Positions 25,337-35,760 are shown, counted from the first letter of the stretch. The stretch is 64,000 bases of DNA from UBA1141 sp963665155 (GCA_963665155.2 OY761986.2:1674001-1738000); one strand, 5' to 3'. Notes: a model not told the origin generated them from the letters alone. Numbers and translations: made by a program.

Positions 25337-28168
25337 CTACTCCATGTTCCCCCAGGTATATCCCCATTTGCCGTCCACTTTGAGGGTCACGTCCAACTCC
25401 AACGCGGCGGGCATTTCGTCGAAAACCATCTCCCTCAGAGCGTCCAATTCTTCTTTCGGCGTCTCGAAAACCAGTTCATCGTGGACTTGCAGCAGCATCT
25501 TTGCCTGGAAATGCTCCCGATCCAGCCGATCCTGCACATTGATCATGGCCAGTTTCATGATGTCGGCAGCGGTGCCTTGCACCGGCATATTGATGGCCAT
25601 ACGCTCGGCACCCGACCGCACGTTGAAGTTGGTCGAGTTGATGTCGGCCATGAAACGGCGGCGACCCAGCACCGTTTCCGCATATTGGGTCTCCCTGGTT
25701 TTAACCTTGACGCCTTCCAGGTATTCGCTGATCCCCGGATACTTGGCGAAGTAGCTCTCTATGAAATGCGCGCCTTCTTCGCGGCTGAATTCGGTCTGCT
25801 GGGCAATGCCGTGGGCCGACAGGCCGTAGATCACGCCGAAGTTCAGTATTTTGGCGATGCGGCGCTGGTCAGCGTTTACCTCATTTACAGGAACGTCGAA
25901 CATTAACGATGCCGTGGAAGAGTGGATGTCCTCTCCCCGACGAAAGGCGTCCAGCAATCCTTCGTCTTGGGAAAGGTGAGCCAATACCCTGAGTTCGATC
26001 TGGGAATAGTCGGCGGAGAACAGCAGCCAATCTGGTGCGTTATCGGCGATAAAGGCTTTCCGGACTTGCCGCCCTAGTTCGGTGCGTATTGGTATGTTCT
26101 GCAAATTCGGTTCGCTGCTGGAGATTCTGCCGGTAGCCGATCCGGTCTGGTTGTAGCTGGTGTGAATTCGTCCGGTGGCGGAGTTTATCATTTCCGGCAG
26201 AGCGTCTACGTAGGTCGACTTTAGCTTGGATAGTTGCCGATATTCCAAGATCTGTTCCACCACAGGGTGGGCTTCCCTTATGAATTCCAAGGAATTGGCA
26301 TCGGTAGAATAGCCGGTCTTGGTACGCTTGGTCTTGGGCAAACCCATCTCGTTGAACAGGACTTCGCTTAGTTGTTGTGGAGAGTTTATGTTGACCTGGT
26401 GGCCGATTGTCTTGTACAGGTCTTCCTCAACCTGTTGCATGCCCTGGTTCAAGGCCTTGGACATTTCGCGCAGCACGCCAGCGTCGACTTTTATTCCGTG
26501 ACGTTGCATTGTTACCAGCACAGGCACCAAAGGCATTTCCAGGTCGGTCATCAAGCGTGACAAACCCTGGTTGATTACAGGGGCTTCCAGGGCTTGGCGC
26601 AATCGGCCGGTCATGTCGGCATCGGCAGCGGCATAGTCTAGTGCCGATTCGATGGGAACCTGGTCGAAGGTGATCTGCTTTCTCCCGGTGCCTATTAGCT
26701 GGGAGATAGGCGTCATTTCGTTGCCCAGGACATCGAGGCTTAGATTCTTTAGTCCCAGAGCATGCCTGCTCAAAAGATGGGCCGCAATCATGGTGTCGAA
26801 ATCAACGTTGCGGAACTTCACACCATGATTTACCAGGACCGAAAGGTCGTAGTTGGCGTTGTGGGCGCATTTAGCAATATCTTCCGATTCGAACAGTGGC
26901 CTCACCTTTGCCAGCACCTCTTCCAAGGGCAGTTGGTCGGGGGCCAACTGGTCATGGGAAAGGGGTCCGCCTTCCTTGTGGCCCACAGGCACGTACCAGG
27001 CTTTTCTCGGTGCGGTGGCAAAGCTGATGCCCACCAACTCGGCCCGCATCGGATCCAAACTGGTAGTCTCGGTGTCGAAAGCAAAGCTCCCGGTTTCATA
27101 AAGGGCGGCGATCATAGCATCGAGTTGGTCGTGTGTTCGCACCGCCTGATAGTCTGTCTCCGTTGTGGGTTCGGAATCTTTTTCGGCGACTTCAGCATCG
27201 CCGTGCAGAACCCCCGCATTCGCAGCGGGTATTCGTGGGATGACCGTGAAGAATTCCAATTCCGTAAGCAGGTCCACCACCGATTGACGGTCGAACCGCC
27301 CAAAGCGGCTGGCTTCAGAATCGAACTCCACCGGAGCATTGCGCTCAATGGTCATCAACACCCGGTTCTCAAAAGCGCGCTCCCGGTTTTCACCCAGTGA
27401 GCTTTTGACACTGGGGGGTTTGACCTCGTCCAAATGCTCGTAGATGCCCTCCAAGTCTTGGTACTCCGTGAGCAACCCTATGGCCCGCTTTTCGCCGACC
27501 TTGGGCACACCCGGAATGTTGTCGGAGGTGTCACCTAGCAGGGCCTTGAAGTCGGGCTGCTGGGCGGCTGTGAGTCCAGAGTACCGTTCGGCCAACTGGG
27601 CCTCATCGTAGACTTTCCGGTCTTGAATGCTGTATGACAGGTCTACCCGCACCTTCGGCGAAACCAGTTGGAAGGTGTCCCGGTCCCCGGTTAAGATCAC
27701 CGTATCGATGCCTTGAGCTTCGGCTTGGCGGGAGATGGTCCCGATAACGTCATCAGCTTCGTAGCCGTCCAATTCGAAAACCGGCACCCCGAAAGCCCGC
27801 ATCAGCTGTTTCACCCGGTCAAACTGGGGTCTAAGCTCCGGTGGAGTCGGCGCACGTTGGGCCTTGTACGCTGCGAACCTTTCATGTCGAAAAGTAGGCG
27901 CCGACGTGTCAAAGGCAATGGCGCAGTGGGTCGGGTTCCACTCCTGGAGCGCTCTCAAGAACACATTGGTGAATCCGTATACGCCGGTGATGTCCTCACC
28001 TGTGGCCGACACAGTAAGAGGCGCTCGCACCGAGATTGCGTGGAAAGCCCGGTGCACCATCGCATGACCATCCATCAGGACCAACAAAGGCAGGCGGCTG
28101 TCCCCCTCGATGTCGGCAAACAAGGGGAGCGACGCCTGTAAATTCTCGGGCAGGCTTTCTGGTGCCAT
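25337..28168 (-). CDS. polA: DNA polymerase I
   Basis: 943 residues, three intact domains. 5' nuclease at 1-300 (HRAFHAI, DTSAPTFRHERFAAYKAQR, DNIPGVPKVGEK); 3'-5' proofreading exonuclease with all key residues, Asp and Glu in FAFDTETTSLD, Asp in NANYDLSVL and the YAAADADMTGRL motif; polymerase with SADYSQIELRVLAHLS, RIAKILNFGVIYGLSAHG and VHDELVF. A working proofreading domain is not universal in bacterial Pol I, so its retention is informative. Start ATG 28168 has GAGGT upstream. Large uninterrupted frame, useful contrast to the many broken accessory genes nearby. Confidence 0.98.
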   Translation of the reverse strand: MAPESLPENLQASLPLFADIEGDSRLPLLVLMDGHAMVHRAFHAISVRAPLTVSATGEDITGVYGFTNVFLRALQEWNPTHCAIAFDTSAPTFRHERFAAYKAQRAPTPPELRPQFDRVKQLMRAFGVPVFELDGYEADDVIGTISRQAEAQGIDTVILTGDRDTFQLVSPKVRVDLSYSIQDRKVYDEAQLAERYSGLTAAQQPDFKALLGDTSDNIPGVPKVGEKRAIGLLTEYQDLEGIYEHLDEVKPPSVKSSLGENRERAFENRVLMTIERNAPVEFDSEASRFGRFDRQSVVDLLTELEFFTVIPRIPAANAGVLHGDAEVAEKDSEPTTETDYQAVRTHDQLDAMIAALYETGSFAFDTETTSLDPMRAELVGISFATAPRKAWYVPVGHKEGGPLSHDQLAPDQLPLEEVLAKVRPLFESEDIAKCAHNANYDLSVLVNHGVKFRNVDFDTMIAAHLLSRHALGLKNLSLDVLGNEMTPISQLIGTGRKQITFDQVPIESALDYAAADADMTGRLRQALEAPVINQGLSRLMTDLEMPLVPVLVTMQRHGIKVDAGVLREMSKALNQGMQQVEEDLYKTIGHQVNINSPQQLSEVLFNEMGLPKTKRTKTGYSTDANSLEFIREAHPVVEQILEYRQLSKLKSTYVDALPEMINSATGRIHTSYNQTGSATGRISSSEPNLQNIPIRTELGRQVRKAFIADNAPDWLLFSADYSQIELRVLAHLSQDEGLLDAFRRGEDIHSSTASLMFDVPVNEVNADQRRIAKILNFGVIYGLSAHGIAQQTEFSREEGAHFIESYFAKYPGISEYLEGVKVKTRETQYAETVLGRRRFMADINSTNFNVRSGAERMAINMPVQGTAADIMKLAMINVQDRLDREHFQAKMLLQVHDELVFETPKEELDALREMVFDEMPAALELDVTLKVDGKWGYTWGNME

Positions 28169-28251
28169 TGCGCTACCTCGACAAACTGGACTTTTTTACT
28201 AGATTCTCAGAGGCGGATCGTCCTGTATCTGCCTCTAGGGATAGTGGCTGC

Positions 28252-28257
28252 ATTATA
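28252..28257 (-). promoter_or_regulatory. possible -10 box for polA
   Basis: TATAAT on the minus strand about 85 bp upstream of the polA start. No good -35 is seen at 16-18 bp, so support is weak. Confidence 0.3.
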
Positions 28258-28406
28258 CACTGAGCAACCTGCATTGGGCGTTGCCCTCGTGCTAGAATGA
28301 GTCCCACACGCCTGCGATTATAAGACCTTTATACGACCCTCTGATTCCTCGTCCGTCGGTTTTCGCTAGCCACCTTCATACCCAGCTTCACAAAAGGAAC
28401 AATCCG

Positions 28407-29405
28407 ATGACACAACGAGATCAAATTTACAGTGCTTGTCATGAATCGCTGTTGCAATGTTTGTTCACGGTGGCTGACCATTGCCCGGAGGTACCCGCCG
28501 ACAATAAGTCCCTCCACCGGATGCAAAACCTGGTTCAAGTGTTGCTTGCAACACCCGTGGCAGCGGAGGTTCCACCGGCAGAAATCCTCGGTCTTGCTCA
28601 TGCGATAACTATCTTGTCCACTTCCCAGAGCTTGCTGGCCTCATTACATCAAGCCAAGGACGAAGCGGGCGGGACGGAGAAAATTAGCTGTGAAATGGAG
28701 CAAGCGTTGACCGAAACCATGGCTGACCTGAAGGACACGTTGAGTGCCTCTCTGCGTCGCTACCAAGCCGACAGGGTTCGCGGTCTGTATGTAATCATCG
28801 ACCCGGAGGTAACCGCTGGCCGGGATCCATTGGACATTGCGAGAGCAGCAATTAACGGTGGCGCAAGGATGCTGCAACTCCGAGACAAGCTTCGAGACAA
28901 AGGCGAAATATTACCCCTGGCCACTGAGATTCAAAAACTATGCCAGGCCAATGACGCCGACCTGATAATTAATGACCACGCCGACTTGGCGGCTGCGGTC
29001 GGTTCCGCCGGGCTGCATGTCGGCCAGACTGATCTTCCTGTGGCTCAAGCCCGCAGCGTTCTGACTGCCCAGCAGGTAATTGGCCGCTCCAACCATGAGA
29101 TGGAAGAACTAACCGAGTCGGCGCAAATGGGCGCCGACCACCTGGCTTTCGGAGCCATCTACGCCACTGGCACCAAGGGTGTGGGCCGTCCTCCCCAAGG
29201 CCCGGAGCGATTGCGGCGCGCTCGGGAGATTACCCAACTGCCCTTGGTGGCTATTGGGGGCATCAATGCCGAGAACGTGGCCCCGGTGGTGCAAGCCGGC
29301 GCCGACGCCATTTGTGTCACCGCTGCGATTGGTCTGGCGCCTGAGCCTGAAGCTGCGGCGGCCCGTCTGGTGGCAGCTATTCGAGACGCCGGAGGTCGAA
29401 TCTAA
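28407..29405 (+). CDS. thiE: thiamine-phosphate synthase with N-terminal helical domain
   Basis: 332 residues. The C-terminal ~210 residues are ThiE: RGLYVIIDPEVTAGRDPLDIA, MLQLRDKLRDKGE, LIINDHADLAAAV, HVGQTDLP, FGAIYATGTK and VAIGGINAENVAPV; joins HMP-PP and thiazole phosphate to thiamine phosphate. Residues 1-120 form an extra all-helical domain with no recognised family, resembling those fused to ThiE in other Chloroflexota. The stop overlaps the next start (TAATG), so a translin-like gene is coupled to it. Confidence 0.93.
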   Translation: MTQRDQIYSACHESLLQCLFTVADHCPEVPADNKSLHRMQNLVQVLLATPVAAEVPPAEILGLAHAITILSTSQSLLASLHQAKDEAGGTEKISCEMEQALTETMADLKDTLSASLRRYQADRVRGLYVIIDPEVTAGRDPLDIARAAINGGARMLQLRDKLRDKGEILPLATEIQKLCQANDADLIINDHADLAAAVGSAGLHVGQTDLPVAQARSVLTAQQVIGRSNHEMEELTESAQMGADHLAFGAIYATGTKGVGRPPQGPERLRRAREITQLPLVAIGGINAENVAPVVQAGADAICVTAAIGLAPEPEAAAARLVAAIRDAGGRI

Positions 29406-30058
29406 TGCCTTCCAAATATGCCGAAGTCTTGTCGGAAATTGCCGCTGAAGCGATCGAGCAGTTTACGGTTCGCAACAGTTCCCGAGAGCAGGCACTGGCC
29501 ATTTCCAGGGAAGTCATCCGGTTTTCGGCCAACGCGATTCGTACAGTCCATCGTGGCCAATTCGAAGAAGCCAAAGAAATAATAGAACGGGCTGCCGTCC
29601 GCCTGAAGGAAACAGAGGCCATCCGGATAGAAAACCCTGAGATATACTTCGCAGGTTTTTTGGCCGACGCCAGGAAAGAGTTTAGCGAAGCGAACATTAC
29701 GCTGGCCGTTATATCGGGTGCCAGCATTCCCCGTCATACCGACTTGGGCATTGACCCCTCTTCATTTTTAAATGGAATGGCCGAGGTAATCGGCGAGGTA
29801 CGTCGTTACATCCTGGACGCTCTGCGAAGAGACTCCTTCGATGGATGCCAGGACATGATGGACGTAATGGACGAGATTTACGGCATTCTCGTGACGGTGG
29901 ACTTTCCCGAGGGTGTGACCGGAGGCCTGAGGCACAGCACCGACCAAATGAGGGGAGTGTTGGAGCGCACCAGAGGTGACCTGACCATGGCTCTGAGGCA
30001 GAGCAAGCTGGAAATTCAGTTGGCGCATTGGGAAGAACGTCGGCTAAGCAATCCCTAA
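29405..30058 (+). CDS. translin-superfamily protein
   Basis: 217 residues, all alpha-helical, matching the translin/TRAX RNA-binding nuclease family (YAEVLSEIAAEAIEQFTVRN, IRTVHRGQFEEAKEIIERAAV, ISGASIPRHTDLGIDPSSF, GILVTVDFPEGVTGGLRHSTD). The family is best known in eukaryotes as the C3PO nuclease and is scattered among archaea and some bacteria. Glu-rich helices that could carry the RNase site are present, but the exact catalytic residues cannot be confirmed here. Its ATG overlaps the thiE stop, so a link to thiamine or RNA turnover is suggested by context only. Confidence 0.8.
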   Translation: MPSKYAEVLSEIAAEAIEQFTVRNSSREQALAISREVIRFSANAIRTVHRGQFEEAKEIIERAAVRLKETEAIRIENPEIYFAGFLADARKEFSEANITLAVISGASIPRHTDLGIDPSSFLNGMAEVIGEVRRYILDALRRDSFDGCQDMMDVMDEIYGILVTVDFPEGVTGGLRHSTDQMRGVLERTRGDLTMALRQSKLEIQLAHWEERRLSNP

Positions 30059-30350
30059 AACATTCGTCGAAACACCCGTTGCCGCAATGGGCATTGGGTA
30101 CTTCCGGTGCCCGTTGGGCAGGCCCTAACAATATCAGCAGTCGTTGACGTGAAAGTCGGCTACAAATTACAATTGCAGGAAGGCCTGTCGTGGAGAGCTT
30201 GTGCGGAAAGGCCCGTGCAATTAGGCCGGGGGCAACCCGGATACATCTTCGGGGTTTGCTAGGATAGCCCTTTTCCATAAATTAATCCCGCAAATCAATT
30301 CCAGAAATTACTTCCGGAAATCACCGGAAATCGAATGAAGAGGTGCCTCA

Positions 30351-31427
30351 ATGCTGTCACGTTCAAGCACAGAAGCTACCGAAGAAACCCTGCAAACATT
30401 TTATGACCAGTTGCAAGATTTCAGCGTGGCGCCCCTTTGGACGGTTCAGGAAGAGGCTTTGGTAAAGGAACCCACCAGCAAGGCCGTACCCCACGTTTGG
30501 CGCTGGACCGAGTTGAGACCCCAGGCGATGCGGGCAGCCCAACTTATTGGCACCGCCGATGCGGAAAGGCGGGTTTTGATGCTGCTAAATCCCGGATTGG
30601 CGGGCCGCATAGCGACTACAAATAGCCTTTTCTCCGGTCTTCAGATAGTTATGCCAGGCGAGTCGGCGCGGGCACATCGGCACACGCCAGCGGCGCTCCG
30701 GTTCATGATCGATAGCGAGGGTGGCTATACCACCGTCGATGGCGACAAAGTCCCAATGCATCCCGGAGACTTAGTCCTGACGCCAAACTGGACATGGCAT
30801 GACCACGGCAATGACACCGACAGTCCCATGATCTGGCTTGATGGCCTGGATTTGCCTTTGATACGGATGCTGGAGGCCGTTTTCTACGAACCATATCCTG
30901 AAGACGTTCAGCCCATTACTCAAGCCACCGACACCAGCTTTCTGAAGTATGGCTCCGGCAGCCTTACGCCAGCCTGGCAAACCTCCGAGTCTTCCCATTC
31001 GCCTTTGATGCACTATCCTTGGGACAATACTTGGGATGCTCTGCAGGGCCTTGCCCCGGCAGTTGAAGGCAGCCCTTTCGACGGTGTGGTGCTGGAATAC
31101 ACCAACCCGACCACCGGAGGACCGGCTTTCCCGACCATGGCATGCCACGTCCAACTTCTGAGGCCGGGCGAGTCCACCAAAGCCCACCGTCACACCTCAA
31201 GCACCATCTACCATGCGGTAGAGGGGTCCGGGCATTCGATAGTGAACGGACAAGAGCTATCTTGGGAACCCAAAGACGTGTTTTGCGTGCCAGGATGGAC
31301 GTTCCACGGGCATATAAACGCATCAGCCACCGAGCCAGCCGTGCTTTTTAGCTTCACCGATGCTCCGGTGCTGCGTTCATTGAGTCTCTTGCGGGAGCAA
31401 GCGCATCCTCAAGGACATCAGGCCTAA
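30351..31427 (+). CDS. gentisate 1,2-dioxygenase-like bicupin
   Basis: 358 residues with two cupin barrels. First: PGESARAHRHTPAALRFMID and MHPGDLVLTPNWTWHDHGN, which keep the iron-binding histidines; second: PGESTKAHRHTSSTIYHAVE and VPGWTFHGHIN. The pattern is that of gentisate/1-hydroxy-2-naphthoate/salicylate ring-cleaving dioxygenases. The aromatic substrate is not decidable. RBS GAAGAGGTGCCTCA is moderate. Stands in its own transcript. Confidence 0.9.
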   Translation: MLSRSSTEATEETLQTFYDQLQDFSVAPLWTVQEEALVKEPTSKAVPHVWRWTELRPQAMRAAQLIGTADAERRVLMLLNPGLAGRIATTNSLFSGLQIVMPGESARAHRHTPAALRFMIDSEGGYTTVDGDKVPMHPGDLVLTPNWTWHDHGNDTDSPMIWLDGLDLPLIRMLEAVFYEPYPEDVQPITQATDTSFLKYGSGSLTPAWQTSESSHSPLMHYPWDNTWDALQGLAPAVEGSPFDGVVLEYTNPTTGGPAFPTMACHVQLLRPGESTKAHRHTSSTIYHAVEGSGHSIVNGQELSWEPKDVFCVPGWTFHGHINASATEPAVLFSFTDAPVLRSLSLLREQAHPQGHQA

Positions 31428-31507
31428 TATTCAGGTTTAATCATCAGGTTTTATTCACACAGCTTATTAATCCGTAAAATAAACATTACCCTCAGAGGGT
31501 CGCAGTA

Positions 31508-32332
31508 ATGACACACGTTAACGTCACTTTTTTGGGAACCGGGGCTGGCAACTGTATTTACCGAAACCACACGGCAATCGTACTGGACTGCCCGGACGGT
31601 ACCCGCCTGCTGCTCGACGGCAGTTCGGGCAATAGTCTCTTGCGGCAAGGTGCGGCTGTTGGCATTATGGCCACGGATTTTGACCAAGTCCTTTTGACCC
31701 ACAATCATGCGGACCATATGGGAGGTCTTCCTTTTTTACAAGGCCAGCGCACTATGGTGAACCCCGATGGGCCTCCACTGCGGATTTACAGTACCGACGA
31801 ATCGCTGGAATCGCTACGGTCCTTGTGTGAAGCGACCCGGATGCGGTCCATCTCCGTTGATAGGGAGGGCGCTAAAGACCACGAGGGTCGGCCTGTGTTC
31901 CAGTGGCTCCCCACGCTTGCCGGTCACTCAGTGGAGTTGGGAACTTCCACCCATGCCACCTCATTTATGGTGGACCATGTCGATGGAGCCGTGGGCTGGA
32001 GAGTGGAATGCAACGGCATTTCGGTGGTCTTTTCCGGAGACACCATATTCAGTAACGGTTTGGTCAAGGCGGCCAAAGGGGCGCAACTGCTGATCCACGA
32101 AGCGTTAACCACCGGGGAAGAAGGGGAGGCGACCCGAAATAGGTTGCATTCCACTTCCGCGGATGCCGGACGGGCAGCGGCGATGGCAAGTGTGAAGGAA
32201 TTGATAATGACACACATCGATTCCTCCCTCCACGCAGATACTCAACCACTCATTGACGATGCTCGGAAGTATTTCGATGGTCGCATCAGCGTCGCCCATG
32301 ACCTTTATACTGTGAGCGTGGGCAACGGCTAG
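31508..32332 (+). CDS. metallo-beta-lactamase-fold hydrolase, RNase Z-like
   Basis: 274 residues. FLGTGAGNCIYRNHTAIVLD, then the zinc motif LTHNHADHMGGLPF (His-x-His-x-Asp-His), a distal VFSGDTIFSN and ending TSADAGRAAAMASV. Similar to RNase Z/arylsulfatase-like MBL proteins; whether it cuts tRNA 3' ends or hydrolyses small esters is unknown. No second RNase Z is visible. A radical SAM pseudogene begins 8 bp downstream and was likely co-transcribed. Confidence 0.82.
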   Translation: MTHVNVTFLGTGAGNCIYRNHTAIVLDCPDGTRLLLDGSSGNSLLRQGAAVGIMATDFDQVLLTHNHADHMGGLPFLQGQRTMVNPDGPPLRIYSTDESLESLRSLCEATRMRSISVDREGAKDHEGRPVFQWLPTLAGHSVELGTSTHATSFMVDHVDGAVGWRVECNGISVVFSGDTIFSNGLVKAAKGAQLLIHEALTTGEEGEATRNRLHSTSADAGRAAAMASVKELIMTHIDSSLHADTQPLIDDARKYFDGRISVAHDLYTVSVGNG

Positions 32333-32340
32333 GACCTGCC

Positions 32341-33739
32341 ATGAAGCTCTCTTCAGGCATACGGCAGCTTTTAAAGCGGCCGATAGAAAGAAAGTTCAAA
32401 TCCGCAATCCCTATTCAGAGCGGCGAAAGCATGTTGCTCTCTCTGCTTGGCAAAATTATTTCCCGTCCCGGACTGGCCGAGAAAGCGTTTGGAGAAGGAG
32501 AGGTTTTCTTAGTCAAGGGCGGGCTATTTATGAGCGGGGTCAACGTTGACCCATCCGCCGACGAAGGGATTGGGACGGAGTGGAAAGAAGACGCCGGTCA
32601 GCATCACTATAACCCCAGTGCTGGATTGAGACGGCCCAGGCTGGCCCCCTACGCAATACACATGCCCCACGACGTGTACTCTCCTATATATCTGAACCCA
32701 AACTCGCCATTCGTTTTGCGCCGGGATAACGGAACCCTCTTTCTTTATATCGACGAGTTGCGGCTGTTTCCCGTGCAGTTCGAGAGGCGGCCTAAATATT
32801 ACCCTCTATCCACATCAACGGGAGTGCCCATGCACCACATCGGCCCTCACCGTTTGAAGCGTCAGGTTCTCTTCGAATACAACGCCTATTGCCGCTACTT
32901 TGCCAACAACACCCAGTGCTTGTTTTGCGGAATAATGTCCGAGCGCCCGGTACATCACGGTCATTACCAGAGCCACTTCGTAGCCTCACCCACGGAAATC
33001 GCCAAAGTTGCCGAAGCGGCATATGGCGAAGACGGTTGCACCGAGCGAGCTTCAACTCACCGGGGGAGTGCTGCCGGAGCGAGCGGAGGTGCCCTATTTC
33101 ATCGATGTGGGACGGGCTATCAAAGACCGAATGGGCGTGGAAACCATTCCCGGAAGTCAAGCGGTCATGGTACCGCCCACGGAATTGAGCCAGATTGAAG
33201 AATTGAAAGACGCCGGGTGGGAAGGCGTGGCTTTCAACCTGGAAGTGTGGAACGAAGGCCTGTGGCCTGGGTTCGTTCCCGGAAAGGCTGCGACGCTGTC
33301 GAGGGAAAATTGGCTGGAAGCCCTGGAATTTTCAGTTGACGTTTTCGGCAAAGAGCGGGTATCTTCGGTGTTGGTAGCAGGTCTCGAACCCAAACAATCC
33401 CATTGGGAAGGAGTGGAGTGGCTGGCCGAAAAAGGCATTTACGGAGTCCCCATACCCTGGGCTCCTACGCCCGGTTCCCCCTTGGAAGGCCACCAAACTC
33501 CTACGGCCGCCTGGCACCTGGAAGTGACCGTACGGGATTTGGACATATGGGAGAAATACGGATTGGACCCCCAGCGCCACAGTTCCGGCGGTCTGCATTA
33601 TGCGGACCTAGCAACCATGCGTCGCCACTGGCGGGAATCACAAAATCTGGGGACATCCCAGTCGACGGAACAACTTTCTCCAAAAGAAGGAGACCTTCGC
33701 TACACGCTTGCAGTCGAAGGTAAGCTGCCGAATCTATGA
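32341..33739 (+). pseudogene. radical SAM protein, frameshifted by a 4-bp duplication
   Basis: Two frames together give a ~464-residue radical SAM enzyme. Frame one (32341 to about 33043) includes LFEYNAYCRYFANNTQCLFC, an unusual C-x8-C-x2-C cluster motif. The direct repeat GAGCGAGC (33043-33050) adds four bases; removing one GAGC copy restores EDGCTELQLTGGVLPERA and the rest of the protein to TGA 33737-33739 (for example VPYFIDVGRAIKDRMG, AFNLEVWNEGLWPGF). The original product is not a named family I recognise. Loss of the second half removes the SAM-binding barrel's distal strands, so it is probably inactive. Confidence 0.85.
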
Positions 33740-33953
33740 TGGATTGCGGTTCAATACGGCCAACCCGGTTGTTGGAAATATCTTCAATAAATGTGGCAAT
33801 TGGAACGGGAGGCCCGTTTCATACTCCGGACGGGTCGATTTACCCGAGCTAATAATCAAAAGAGTATGGTGTTGACCGCTGGAGAGAAACTCCAGGCCAA
33901 CGAGATAGTCTCATACCCAAACGCAGCGTAGCATAAAGCCTGAGGTCGGATTA

Positions 33954-34190
33954 ATGCCTAGTAATTTCTCGATAAACCAACGAGTCCGGGTTAAAACTTC
34001 GAACGGCGCACACAAGCCTCCAACCGAAGCCGCAAAAGGGGCTGAGGGAAAGATAGCCGAGCAGTTAATGGATGATTGGACAGGCACTCGTTTGGCTCTT
34101 GAACCCGGTGAGACCCGTCTGCTGTACGTTGAATTTGAAAGCGGGACGACAGAGGCTATTAGTGAGGAATGGCTTGAGCCAATGACCTGA
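33954..34190 (+). CDS. small beta-rich protein, unknown
   Basis: 78 residues, GAGGT 8-10 bp upstream of the ATG. INQRVRVKTSNG, GAEGKIAEQLMDD and LLYVEFESGTTEAISEEWLEP suggest a small SH3/KOW-like barrel. No family recognised. Followed by a strong bidirectional terminator. Confidence 0.6.
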   Translation: MPSNFSINQRVRVKTSNGAHKPPTEAAKGAEGKIAEQLMDDWTGTRLALEPGETRLLYVEFESGTTEAISEEWLEPMT

Positions 34191-34286
34191 GCAGAGACCA
34201 AATGCGATTAAATCAGCATTAGCGGTTACATTCTAGGTTCCACTATGTCTTTGGCGATTACCCGAGCTACAGAACGCAGAAAAACT

Positions 34287-34316
34287 AAAGGGCATCAACC
34301 GGTGTTGATGCCCTTT
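34287..34316. terminator. bidirectional terminator between convergent genes
   Basis: AAAGGGCATCAA and TTGATGCCCTTT form a perfect 12-bp stem with a 6-nt loop, with A-rich left and T-rich right flanks. It lies between the small gene on the plus strand and the rhodanese gene on the minus strand and can serve both. Confidence 0.85.
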
Positions 34317-34368
34317 GATCTATACGATGGATATGGCGGCAGTGTCCCCACTGCGGCTCCGAGCTGGA

Positions 34369-35760
34369 TTACTCCTCGCCGGTAGCTGACGGGTAGCCTT
34401 GGCTGATCCACGCGCTGGTGCCCGACTCCGCCAATACCTGCACGTTGTCCCTGCCGTCGCGTTGAAGAATACCTGCGGCCATTGAAGCACGCATGCCGGC
34501 AGCGCAAACCGTTATCAAAGGAATCTCCCGGGGAAGCCCGTCCAAGTGCTCTTGCAGCTCCCCCAGTTCAATGTTCAGAGCGCCCTTGATGTGACCCTCA
34601 TGGAACTCGTTGCGCTGGCGCACGTCTAAGATCAATGGCGGATATTCTTGCTCCGAGGCCTCCTTCAGCGCATTCAAGTCGATCCGATTGGCCGACACGG
34701 TGGGCAATCCAGCCGATTTCCAAGCTTCGAAGCCACCGGCCAGGAATCCGTTTATCCGATCGAATCCAATGCGAATCAACTGGCGCACCATTTCGTCTTG
34801 TTGCGCCGGACCTGGAGGCAAAAGGATTAACGGCTGTCCCCAAGGCAACAATCAACCAAGCCACGTAGCAAAAGTGTCACCGAAGGGCACAGTGAAGGAA
34901 CCTGGCACGTGCTGCTCGTTGAACAGCCCCTGTTGCCGGGCGTCCACCAAGGATGCGCTCTCGGCCAGTTGGTTGCGCACCGACAAGGGCGTGAGGGAAG
35001 CTGGCTGAGGCACGCCGCCCAGAACGTCGGGGCCACGGCGGTTAATGTCGGCCATATACTTGTAATAGCTGGGGTAGGAACCCAATCCAGTGAGAGCGAA
35101 CTTTACGAAAGAGCTTTCCTCGGCTTCGGCAGCGAAGGGGTTATGCTCCCTCTCCTCCCCAATGGTGGTGGAAGTCTTGTCCCCCACCGGGGCAGCCGCC
35201 GAGCAAAAAGAACCGCCGCCATGGGTCGCATAGACTCTTACACTATCCGGCAATTTGAGCAGTTTGCCGTGGATGGTCTGATGTAGCCACCGGGCCAGGA
35301 ACGGCGCAACTCTGGCCCCCAACAAATCCACCCGCGCTGCGCCGCCCATCATCAAGGCGCCACCGGTGAAAATTGCCGTGGGCTCGCCTTGCTCTTCGAT
35401 CAAGAAGGAAATGTGTTCGGGCGTGTGTCCCGGAGTATGGACAACCTTGAGCTTGAATTCGCCCAAGTCGAACTCGTCTCCATCTTGAAGGCGGGCCGCC
35501 GGGAATAGAGTGCCTCCCGAAGCGCTCGCTCCCACCTGGCAACCGGTCTGGGCCGCCAGTTCTCTGGCTCCCGATACAAAGTCGTTGTGAAGATGGGTCT
35601 CCAGAGCGTAGGCAATGCGCACCCCATGCCTGGACGCTATTGAAGTGTACTGGTCCACGTCTCGCACTGGGTCAATGACGGCGCACCGCCCCGATTGCTC
35701 AGATCCCACAACGTATGAATTGTTGGACAAGGTATCAACTTTGATTGTCTCGATGAACAT
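34369..35760 (-). pseudogene. MBL-fold persulfide dioxygenase-like/rhodanese fusion with in-frame TGA
   Basis: One ~463-residue reading frame is split by TGA at 34852-34854. The N-terminal part (from ATG 35760, GGAGAAGAG upstream) has the MBL zinc motif THLHNDFVSGA, VHTPGHTPEHISF and a first rhodanese-like segment ending GDTFATWLG. The same frame then goes on LLPWGQPLILLPPG and a second rhodanese domain with the Cys active site LITVCAAGMRAS. Homologous fusions normally read a Trp here (TGG), so one G-to-A transition explains the stop. In function it would oxidise glutathione persulfide. The truncated upstream half may still fold. Confidence 0.85.

Noticed and set aside
13996..34854. In-frame TGA codons as possible TGA-to-Trp recoding
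   Set aside because: TGA is used as the normal stop in several intact genes (for example folP, argH, the AbrB antitoxin), and TAA and TAG also interrupt other frames, so recoding does not explain the pattern.
34369..35760. Two separate genes, an MBL and a rhodanese
   Set aside because: The frames are identical across the TGA and the linker residues continue as in full-length fusions, so a single gene with a nonsense codon is the simpler reading.
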